A stretch of DNA of 8,354 nt from Prevotellaceae bacterium (lineage in GTDB: Bacteria > Bacteroidota > Bacteroidia > Bacteroidales > UBA932). Location: contig JAIRKX010000207.1 in NCBI GenBank assembly GCA_031259805.1, positions 1 through 8,354 of the forward strand. Reading direction: 5' to 3'. Shown piece by piece: positions 1 to 5,175 of the stretch. Position 1 is the first letter of the stretch; every line of letters begins with the position of its first letter. The notes beneath the pieces are model-generated. The model had not been told where the DNA came from, did no database searches, and saw only the letters and a list, made by a program, of their open reading frames with translations. Position numbers and translations under genes: made by a program.

Positions 1-243
1 GACAATAAAGCCAAAAAAGAAGAAGAAATATCACAATCAACAAAAGATGAGATAAATGAAATCAAGCAAAAAATTGATTTGGCAAATAAAAATAAAACCG
101 ATTTGTTAAACGCTTTCGGTAAAGAAAACGATATGGTTAAACAATTGATAGACATCGCATTATTGTCCAATAACAAACTGAAAGGAGAAGCGCTTGCCTC
201 ATTCGCAAAACGAAGCGTCGAATTGCTTAAAACCAAAAAATAA
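1..243 (+). CDS. htpG: HtpG (Hsp90 chaperone), C-terminal fragment
   Basis: This is the last 80 codons of a gene that begins before the window; reading frame 1 is open to a TAA stop at 241-243. HtpG is the cytosolic bacterial Hsp90, an ATP-dependent dimeric chaperone. The visible part starts with a charged Lys/Glu-rich stretch and ends with an amphipathic segment, 'LIDIALLSNNKLKGEALAS' followed by FAKRSVELL. From memory, the second part closely matches the extreme C-terminus of Bacteroidales HtpG ('LIDLALL-NN-LKGE-L--FVKRS-ELL'), which lies after the dimerisation domain. The N-terminal ATPase domain is outside the window, so the call rests on this tail alone. The tail is AT-rich and its lysine codons are almost all AAA, unlike the GC-richer genes downstream. 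It converges on the tRNA-Phe gene. Confidence 0.82.
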   Translation, partial: DNKAKKEEEISQSTKDEINEIKQKIDLANKNKTDLLNAFGKENDMVKQLIDIALLSNNKLKGEALASFAKRSVELLKTKK

Positions 244-404
244 CGACAGGAAGACAATGCATCAGGCATAAAATTTATGAAAATCATAATTTCTGAAGAT
301 ATGATAAAAATCCAAATATGTTGAATTTGATTTTTGGTAAAAGATTTAAGCATCACATTTGAAATTACGGTACGATCGTTTGCCAGATTAAATTGACAAA
401 AGCA

Positions 405-436
405 AAAGCAGTTGTAAAATAAAATACAACTGCTTT
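405..436. terminator. Bidirectional intrinsic terminator between htpG and tRNA-Phe
   Basis: A perfect 12-bp inverted repeat (AAAGCAGTTGTA at 405-416, TACAACTGCTTT at 425-436) encloses an 8-base A/T loop. On the plus strand it is followed by ATTTTC after the TTT of the stem; on the minus strand by TGCTTTTG. Both strands therefore give a hairpin with a U-rich tail. It starts 10 bases past the tRNA 3' end and about 160 bases past the htpG stop, so tRNA-Phe is the closer client, but it can end both convergent transcripts. Confidence 0.85.
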
Positions 437-445
437 ATTTTCAAG

Positions 446-518
446 TGGTACCACCACGAATCGAACGAGGGACACAAGGATTTTCAGTCCTTTGCTCTAC
501 CAGCTGAGCTACGGTACC
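446..518 (-). tRNA. tRNA-Phe (anticodon GAA)
   Basis: The minus strand folds into a 73-base cloverleaf. The acceptor stem is GGTACCG with TGGTACC (last pair G-U), the D-arm is GCTC-AGCTGGTA-GAGC, and the anticodon arm is AAGGA-CTGAAAA-TCCTT with GAA at positions 34-36. The variable loop is 5 bases and the T-arm is CCTCG-TTCGATT-CGTGG. The discriminator base is A. CCA is not encoded: the next minus-strand bases are CTT, so the end must be added after transcription. The T-stem has a U51-U63 mismatch at its middle pair, which is unusual. A consensus Bacteroidetes promoter lies just upstream and a hairpin terminator just downstream, so it looks like a single-gene transcript. The anticodon identity is certain from the fold. 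Confidence 0.97.
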
Positions 519-534
519 TTTTACCATGGGGCTG

Positions 535-565
535 CAAAGGTAAGATATTTTTCTAACTTTGCAAA
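535..565 (-). promoter_or_regulatory. Promoter of tRNA-Phe (TTTG-N19-TACCTTTG)
   Basis: Read on the minus strand, TTTG at 565-562 is followed 19 bases later by TACCTTTG at 542-535. This matches the Bacteroides consensus (-33 TTTG, -7 TAnnTTTG). Transcription would start near 529, about ten bases before the mature tRNA 5' end at 518. Confidence 0.8.
554..561 (+). promoter_or_regulatory. -7 box of the peptidase-methyltransferase unit (TAACTTTG)
   Basis: TAACTTTG fits TAnnTTTG exactly and sits about 43 bases before the peptidase ATG at 604. No TTTG is visible at the expected -33 distance, so the promoter may be weak or need an activator. The predicted transcription start near 568 excludes the in-frame TTG at 559 as the translation start. 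The box lies inside the spacer of the opposing tRNA-Phe promoter. Confidence 0.6.
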
Positions 566-603
566 AAAAATATAATTGTAGCATTCGACGCTATACATCA
601 ACT

Positions 604-1827
604 ATGAATATACATACTTTTATTTTGCCCAATGGCATTCGGTTTGTCCACTGTTATCATACATCGCCCGTAGCGTATTGCGGGTTGAGTATTAACGCCG
701 GTTCGCGCGACGAAAAAGCGGCAGAAAATGGGATGGCGCATCTGGCGGAACACATGCTGTTCAAAGGAACGGCGCGGCGGTCGGCGTATCATATCAATAA
801 CCGGTTGGAGAATGTCGGCGGCGAACTAAACGCATTTACTACGAAAGAAGAAACGGTGGTGCATGCCACTATGCTGAAAAGCGATATGGATAAAGCCGTG
901 GAACTGTTAGCCGATATTGCATTCCGTTCTACATTCCCCGACAGAGAACTGGCGAAGGAAAAGGAAGTCATTGCTGACGAGATAAACTCCTATTTGGACA
1001 ACCCGTCAGAACTTGTTTTCGATGATTTTGATAAATGGCTGTTTGCCGGTTCGTCGCTCGGGCGGTCGATTTTGGGCACACCGGAATCGTTAGCCGACAT
1101 TACCGCCGCGCAACTGAAAACGTTTGTGTCGCGCCATTACCGCCCATCGCAGTTGGTTTTTTCGACGGTAGCCAGCGTAAGTGCTAAGCGGATGGAGCAA
1201 TTAGCCGTGAAATATTTCAGCGAATTCCCCGCTGTCGGTGCCCGGCGTGTGAGGAAAGCGCCGTCGGCTTGCCGGCCTTTTCGAAAAATACTCCGGCGAA
1301 ATACTTTTCAAGAGCACTGTATCATCGGCAACCGCGCCTATTCGCTCCACGACCCGCGCCGGACGGGTTTGGCACTGCTGGTGAATTATCTCGGCGGGCC
1401 GGCGGCCAACTCGCGCCTCAATAGCTTGCTGCGCGAAAGAAACGGGCTGGTCTATACTACCGACGCGACCTATACGCCCTACGACGACTGTGGGGCAGTA
1501 ACGCTCTATTTCGCCGCCGACAAGGTCAGCCTCAACCGCTGTGTAGAATTGGTGCAGAAGGAACTGGCGACCATTCGCACCAACGCTTTCAGCACGGCGC
1601 AACTGCACCGCATCAAAAAGCAATGGCTCGGACAGCTTTTCATCAACGCTGATAATGCAGAAGTGCAAATGCTCAGCAACGGCAAAAACGTCATGACTTA
1701 TGGACATGTAGAATCCTTTGAGCAACTGAAGGCGAAAATCGACGCCCTCACGGCGGCGGAACTGTTAGATATTGCCAACGAAATTTTTGCGCCGGAACGC
1801 CTCTCCACGCTTATTTACACATCATAG
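604..1827 (+). CDS. M16 family zinc metallopeptidase (insulinase/processing peptidase-like)
   Basis: This is a 407-residue predicted zinc endopeptidase of the half-size M16 type, which normally works as a dimer of two-domain subunits enclosing short unfolded peptides. The inverted zinc motif HLAEH is at residues 46-50: H46 and H50 as ligands, E49 as the catalytic base. The third ligand is E126 in 'KEKEVIADEINSY', 76 residues after H50, as expected for the family. The 'VGGELNAFTTKEETV' segment (71-85) and the C-terminal 'RERNGLVYTTDATYTPYDDCG' region, cut here as RERNGLVYTTDATY plus TPYDDCG, are also family hallmarks. No signal peptide or membrane segment is visible, so it is probably cytoplasmic. 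ATG 604 is preferred over TTG 559 because the protein aligns from 'MNIHTFILPNGIRF' and the -7 promoter box covers 554-561. The methyltransferase follows after 15 bases, suggesting co-transcription. All catalytic residues are present. Substrate unknown. Confidence 0.93.
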   Translation: MNIHTFILPNGIRFVHCYHTSPVAYCGLSINAGSRDEKAAENGMAHLAEHMLFKGTARRSAYHINNRLENVGGELNAFTTKEETVVHATMLKSDMDKAVELLADIAFRSTFPDRELAKEKEVIADEINSYLDNPSELVFDDFDKWLFAGSSLGRSILGTPESLADITAAQLKTFVSRHYRPSQLVFSTVASVSAKRMEQLAVKYFSEFPAVGARRVRKAPSACRPFRKILRRNTFQEHCIIGNRAYSLHDPRRTGLALLVNYLGGPAANSRLNSLLRERNGLVYTTDATYTPYDDCGAVTLYFAADKVSLNRCVELVQKELATIRTNAFSTAQLHRIKKQWLGQLFINADNAEVQMLSNGKNVMTYGHVESFEQLKAKIDALTAAELLDIANEIFAPERLSTLIYTS

Positions 1828-1842
1828 TTAAAATAACCTGTT

Positions 1843-2517
1843 ATGACGCCGAAAACAATCACCCCCAACGCGGTTCTTTCGCTGGAAACCGAAGCCCTTT
1901 GGGAATATGCCTCCGCCCATACGTTGCCGGAAGATCCGTTATTGCAGGAACTCGTGCGCTACACACACCTGCATGTGATGAATCCGCGCATGTTGTCGGG
2001 GCACATTCAAGGTAAATTATTGGAGCAAATAGCCTGCATGATTCGTCCGCAGGCTATCTTGGAAATCGGCACTTATACCGGCTATTCGGCTATCTGCTTA
2101 GCTAAAGGACTGGCGGCAGACGGCGTGTTGCATAGTATCGAATGTAACGACGAACTGTACGACACGGCGCAATCCTTTGTGTCGCGTAGCGCGTATTCCG
2201 ACAAAATCATATTGCATACCGGCGATGCCCGCGACATCATCCCGGCGCTTCCCGGCGTCTTCGATTTAGTGTATATCGACGGCGATAAACGCGAATATTG
2301 CGACTACTATCGCGTGGCGTTCGATAAGGTTCGCGCCGGCGGGTTCATACTTGCCGACAATGTCCTGTGGGACGGGAAAGTCGTCTACGATGCCGCTTCC
2401 GGCGAAGGGCGTACGCAAGGCATTGCGGCCTTCAACGCCCGGGTGCGGTCCGACCCGCGCGTCGAAAACGTACTCCTCCCTTTTGGCGACGGATTGATGA
2501 TTGCGAGAAAGACGTGA
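1843..2517 (+). CDS. Class I SAM-dependent O-methyltransferase (caffeoyl-CoA OMT-like family)
   Basis: This 224-residue protein has the size and fold signature of the Methyltransf_3 (catechol/caffeoyl-CoA O-methyltransferase-like) family, which transfers a methyl group from S-adenosylmethionine, usually with a divalent metal. The SAM-binding glycine-rich loop is EIGTYTGYSA (74-83) and the acidic ribose-binding residue is E100 in 'HSIECNDEL'. The 'GDARD' loop is at 127-131. The metal and substrate region is YIDGDK (144-149) with ADN (171-173), giving the usual Asp/Asp/Asn set D146, D172 and N173. There is no signal peptide, so it is cytosolic. ATG 1843 lies 15 bases after the peptidase stop, with no separate promoter seen, so the two are probably an operon. 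The gene converges on the minus-strand TonB gene with 30 bases between stops. The native substrate cannot be told; some relatives act on small catechols, others on tRNA. Confidence 0.92.
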   Translation: MTPKTITPNAVLSLETEALWEYASAHTLPEDPLLQELVRYTHLHVMNPRMLSGHIQGKLLEQIACMIRPQAILEIGTYTGYSAICLAKGLAADGVLHSIECNDELYDTAQSFVSRSAYSDKIILHTGDARDIIPALPGVFDLVYIDGDKREYCDYYRVAFDKVRAGGFILADNVLWDGKVVYDAASGEGRTQGIAAFNARVRSDPRVENVLLPFGDGLMIARKT

Positions 2518-2547
2518 AGCGCAGTGCATGACGTCTCCTTTCACCCC

Positions 2548-3357
2548 CTAATACATTGTCGCCAGTTTGAAGGTAATGGGGAGGACGTAGCGGACGGCGA
2601 CGGCTTTTCCTTGCTGTTCTCCGGGAATCCACTTGGGCATTTTGGCAATTACCCGCACGGCTTCATTGTCGAGCAAGGCATCGACGCCTTTCAGTACGAT
2701 GATGTCCGTCACATACCCGTCTGTGCCGACGGTAAATTGTATGGTAACCCGTCCGGCAATCTTCATTTCTACGGCGGCAGCCGGATATTTTAATTCCTTA
2801 TAAATCCATTTCATCAAATTGTAGGGAAAAACGGGTTGACGCTCTACAACGGCCACATCTATCGGGTCTGGCGGCAGGGCCGAAGGGGGCAGTATGTCGG
2901 CAGGGTCGAGCATACCACCCACGTCGCAGGGTTGCGTAACGACAGAAATGCCGGCGCCCGACTGCGCCAATATATTGTCTACGACGGAGGGGGATGTCTC
3001 TTCGGCCGCCGCATCGTCGACAATGCGGGTAACGACAAACCGGACGGTCTTTCTCAAGGCGGCCGGTGGTGACGGCAACTCGGTCGTCCGAATAGTGGTT
3101 TCGGGCGGCGGGGTGAGCGTGACGAACGAGAGGGTTGTCGGTTCTATGATTCCGCTGCCGGAATGCACAGGGCGTACCAGTTTACTGATCGTGGGCAGCA
3201 GCAGCACCAGCGCCGTAAAGATTAAAATAACGAGGTAAGCGCTCGTGTGACGGCGGCTTGTCGTGTGGCGAATAGCATATGCTCCGTAGGATTTGTTTCT
3301 GCCTGCGAAAATCAGTTCGAGCCATTCTCTGCTGGTAATGTCAATGTTGCGTGTCAT
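2548..3357 (-). CDS. TonB family energy transducer (TonB-1)
   Basis: This is a 269-residue TonB protein, the inner-membrane anchored rod that carries proton-motive energy from ExbB/ExbD to outer-membrane receptors. A short cytoplasmic segment (1-38) has 'SREWLELIFAGRNKSYGAY', the opening typical of Bacteroidetes TonB. A single membrane helix follows (about 39-62), then a Pro-rich periplasmic linker (PPP at 83-85 and several PP pairs) and a C-terminal TonB domain (about 170-264) with 'YPAAAVEMKIAGRV' and 'AKMPKWIPGEQQGK'. ATG 3357 is chosen because the family match starts there and the promoter's predicted start (near 3432) excludes the upstream in-frame ATG at 3480. The domain entry reads 'QPVFPYNLMKW' where the neighbouring paralogue has 'NPEFPGGMEALYKW': the PGG turn is missing and three residues are gone. 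It is a paralogue of the TonB gene at 4034, on the other side of a sigma factor gene and on the opposite strand. Confidence 0.92.
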   Translation of the reverse strand: MTRNIDITSREWLELIFAGRNKSYGAYAIRHTTSRRHTSAYLVILIFTALVLLLPTISKLVRPVHSGSGIIEPTTLSFVTLTPPPETTIRTTELPSPPAALRKTVRFVVTRIVDDAAAEETSPSVVDNILAQSGAGISVVTQPCDVGGMLDPADILPPSALPPDPIDVAVVERQPVFPYNLMKWIYKELKYPAAAVEMKIAGRVTIQFTVGTDGYVTDIIVLKGVDALLDNEAVRVIAKMPKWIPGEQQGKAVAVRYVLPITFKLATMY

Positions 3358-3438
3358 AATCTGTTCTTTTTTTAAAGTGGATAAATTGTTTTTATTAATG
3401 AGAGTCGTCGCAGGGCAAAATTCCATAAAGGTTGATTT

Positions 3439-3471
3439 CAAAAATATATTTATATTTGCGGAAACATCAAA
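3439..3471 (-). promoter_or_regulatory. Promoter of the TonB-1 gene (TTTG-N21-TATTTTTG)
   Basis: On the minus strand TTTG at 3471-3468 is followed after 21 bases by TATTTTTG at 3446-3439, a full match to the Bacteroides consensus. Transcription would start near 3432, giving a leader of about 75 bases before ATG 3357. The spacer contains the -7 box of the divergent sigma factor gene. Confidence 0.7.
3451..3458 (+). promoter_or_regulatory. -7 box of the sigma factor gene (TATATTTG)
   Basis: TATATTTG is an exact TAnnTTTG match, 22 bases before the proposed TTG start at 3481. A -33 TTTG is not evident at the usual spacing. It lies between the two boxes of the opposing TonB-1 promoter, so the two promoters cannot be fully occupied at once. 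Confidence 0.6.
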
Positions 3472-3474
3472 GGA
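3469..3474 (+). promoter_or_regulatory. Shine-Dalgarno-like AAAGGA deciding the TTG start of the sigma factor
   Basis: AAAGGA ends six bases before TTG 3481. No ATG or GTG start exists in this frame between the in-frame TGA at 3433 and the conserved part of the protein, so this site supports initiation at TTG 3481 rather than at TTG 3508. Confidence 0.45.
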
Positions 3475-3480
3475 ATTCAT

Positions 3481-4047
3481 TTGTTTTTTGTATCTAAAAT
3501 AACAGCATTGTCCGATGAGCGATTGTTATCTTTGTTTCGTAAAACAGAGGACAGTCGTTATTTTGCGGCACTTTACGGGCGATATATTTACCTGATCTAC
3601 GGCTTGTGCCTGAACTATCTGAAAACCGAAGCCGATGCGCAGGATGCGGTGATGACGCTGTTTGAAGATACGCAGCAGAAAGTGCAGCAGTACGATATTC
3701 AATTTTTCAAGGCATGGTTGTATAGTGTGGTAAAAAACTATTGTCTTAAGGTGTTGCGGGAAACTCAGCGGCGGACGGAGGCCGAAGAATGTGCGCCGGT
3801 TGTGGAATTTGACGACTTCCCGACTCTCTTTAACGAAGACCGGCAGGAAATAACCCTGCGCCTGCTACGGCATTGTTTGGACAGGCTGCCTGAAGCGCAA
3901 CGGATCAGCGTGGAACTGTTTTTTATGTCCGACCACTCGTATGCGGATATTGCCCGGACAACCGGTTTTCCCCTGAAAAGGGTGAAGAGTTATATTCAGA
4001 ATGGCAAACGGAATTTAAAAATTTGCATGGAAAGTGAGCAACGATAG
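3481..4047 (+). CDS. Small sigma-70 family (ECF-type) RNA polymerase sigma factor
   Basis: This is a 188-residue two-domain sigma factor. Region 2 spans about 27-96, with 'DAQDAVMTLFE' (52-62, region 2.2 core-binding type) and 'FKAWLYSVVKNYCLKVLRE' (76-94, regions 2.3-2.4). An acidic linker (about 99-125) leads to region 4 at about 127-182, with 'LDRLPEAQRISVELFFMSD' and the DNA-reading helix-turn-helix 'SYADIARTTGFPLKRVKSYI'. The opening 'LSDERLLSLFRKTEDSRYFAALYGRY' is typical of a Bacteroidetes group of small sigma factors. The start is TTG 3481, or less likely TTG 3508. The next gene overlaps by 14 bases, implying translational coupling. No separate FecR-like anti-sigma gene is present; the partner could be the N-terminal domain of that next gene. 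Family assignment is strong. Target promoters and signal are unknown. Confidence 0.92.
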   Translation: MFFVSKITALSDERLLSLFRKTEDSRYFAALYGRYIYLIYGLCLNYLKTEADAQDAVMTLFEDTQQKVQQYDIQFFKAWLYSVVKNYCLKVLRETQRRTEAEECAPVVEFDDFPTLFNEDRQEITLRLLRHCLDRLPEAQRISVELFFMSDHSYADIARTTGFPLKRVKSYIQNGKRNLKICMESEQR

Positions 4048-5074
4048 GCAAGTCATACGATATTTGCAAGGTCGGTGTCGCGGCAAAGCGGCCAACCGTC
4101 TGGAACGGGAGGCCATGCGCGACCCTTTTCTTGCCGAAGCGCTCAGCGGCTATGAGAAGCACGCGGGTCGCCATGCCCGTGCTATCCGGCAACTGCAACG
4201 CAAGGTCGAGGCGCAAGCCCGCCGGACGACAGGTTTCCGGTGGTCGACATTGGCTGGTCTTGCGCCGACGATTCCTGTTTTTAGCCGGCGGGAGTGGCTC
4301 GAAATGATATTTGCCGGCAGACATCGGGCGTATGGCGCATATGTCATTCGTCGCTATTCGTCCCGCCGGCACTTATTGGCGTATGTCATAACGGTTGGTG
4401 TCGAGACGATTGCGCTGCTGTTGCCCACAGTCGTACAACTCCTGCAACCTGCGCCGCAGGAGGAATGGCTGGCGATTACCACATTGTCGGACATCCGTAT
4501 GGAAATCCACGACGAATCGTCTGTCGTGTACTCGGAAATGCCTCCCCCGCCGCCGTTGAAAAGTACAATTCGGTTTACGGTGATGCAAGTGGTCGAAGAC
4601 GAACAGATAGTCGAAGAGGAGGCCATGAGAACGCAGGAAGAACTGATACAGGCCTCCGAAGCTATCTCTATTGCCGATATAGTGGGCGTCGGCGAAGCAG
4701 AGGGCATAGATATTGCAGATCTGGAAGAATACAAGGTCATCACGGAAGCTGTCGAGGATATTTTCCTTGTCGGGTCGGTCGAGCAGAACCCCGAATTCCC
4801 CGGCGGCATGGAGGCGTTGTATAAATGGATTAATCGTGAACTGCGTTATCCGGCGACGGCGCAGGAAATGGGTATTGTGGGGCGCGTGATGGTGCAGTTT
4901 GTCGTCGGTAGCGACGGGGAGATCCGCGACGTTATACTCCTTCGGGGAGTAGAACCTTCGCTGGACAAGGAAGCCCTGCGGGTGGTCGCAAAGATGCCTA
5001 AATGGGTTCCCGGCAAACAGGGCGGCCGCACAGTAGCCGTGCGCTATGTGTTGCCGATCGTGTATAAGTTATGA
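4034..5074 (+). CDS. TonB family protein with N-terminal sigma-partner-like domain (TonB-2)
   Basis: This 346-residue protein appears to join two modules. Residues 1-65 form a basic, helical cytoplasmic segment with 'REAMRDPFLAEALSGYEKH' (25-43). That motif is typical of proteins encoded directly after small sigma factors in Bacteroidetes and may contact the sigma factor. Residues 84-112 are the TonB opening 'SREWLEMIFAGRHRAYGAY'. One membrane helix follows (about 113-137), then PPPPP (170-174), an acidic periplasmic linker (about 187-245) and a TonB C-terminal domain (about 248-346) with a normal 'NPEFPGGMEALYKW' entry and 'AKMPKWVPGKQGG'. The start is GTG 4034, inside the sigma gene; the first in-frame ATG would cut into the conserved DPFLAEAL segment. 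It resembles TonB-1 through the membrane region and C-terminal domain but differs in the linker. TonB membership is secure. The sigma-contact role is inferred from motif and gene order only. Confidence 0.9.
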   Translation: MSNDRQVIRYLQGRCRGKAANRLEREAMRDPFLAEALSGYEKHAGRHARAIRQLQRKVEAQARRTTGFRWSTLAGLAPTIPVFSRREWLEMIFAGRHRAYGAYVIRRYSSRRHLLAYVITVGVETIALLLPTVVQLLQPAPQEEWLAITTLSDIRMEIHDESSVVYSEMPPPPPLKSTIRFTVMQVVEDEQIVEEEAMRTQEELIQASEAISIADIVGVGEAEGIDIADLEEYKVITEAVEDIFLVGSVEQNPEFPGGMEALYKWINRELRYPATAQEMGIVGRVMVQFVVGSDGEIRDVILLRGVEPSLDKEALRVVAKMPKWVPGKQGGRTVAVRYVLPIVYKL

Positions 5075-5090
5075 GTAGCGCGTAATTTCA

Positions 5091-5156
5091 GGTTACAAGG
5101 TTACTGGGCGCCGCCTCAAGTTACACAGGGCGACACAGAGGTCGTACAAAGAGCGC
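5091..5156. repeat. Short tandem degenerate repeats in the convergent intergenic region
   Basis: The 101-base gap between the TonB-2 and ATPase stops holds no gene and no convincing terminator hairpin. It has two repeat types. GGTTACAA (5091-5098) is followed directly by GGTTACT (5099-5105). Then come three 12-base units: TTACACAGGGCG (5121-5132), ACACAGAGGTCG (5133-5144) and TACAAAGAGCGC (5145-5156). The ACACAGAGG core resembles degenerate repeats seen between genes in many bacteria. The function is unknown. Confidence 0.5.
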
Positions 5157-5175
5157 TGATAGTTCCTCGCTTGTC

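Noticed and set aside
271..292. TTATGA-AAA-TCATAA hairpin shortly after the htpG stop
   Set aside because: Only six A/T-rich pairs plus a bulged extension, a three-base loop and no U-tract; the hairpin at 405-436 is a far better terminator.
559..603. N-terminal extension of the M16 peptidase from TTG 559
   Set aside because: The TTG lies within the -7 promoter box TAACTTTG, and the extra 15 residues have no resemblance to the family; ATG 604 fits the alignment.
1201..1725. Minus-strand 174-codon open frame inside the peptidase gene
   Set aside because: Shadow of the GC-rich peptidase coding frame; no family resemblance.
2510..2536. AGACGT/ACGTCT inverted repeat across the methyltransferase stop codon
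   Set aside because: Six pairs with a 15-base loop and no U-rich tail; could be chance and does not qualify as a terminator.
3358..3480. TonB-1 start at upstream ATG 3480 or 3426
   Set aside because: ATG 3480 lies upstream of the predicted transcription start, and the added residues are not part of the TonB pattern, which begins exactly at ATG 3357.
4294..4824. Alternative plus-strand frame within the TonB-2 gene
   Set aside because: Shadow frame; the translation is Arg/Gly/Cys-rich noise and the true frame has clear TonB domains.
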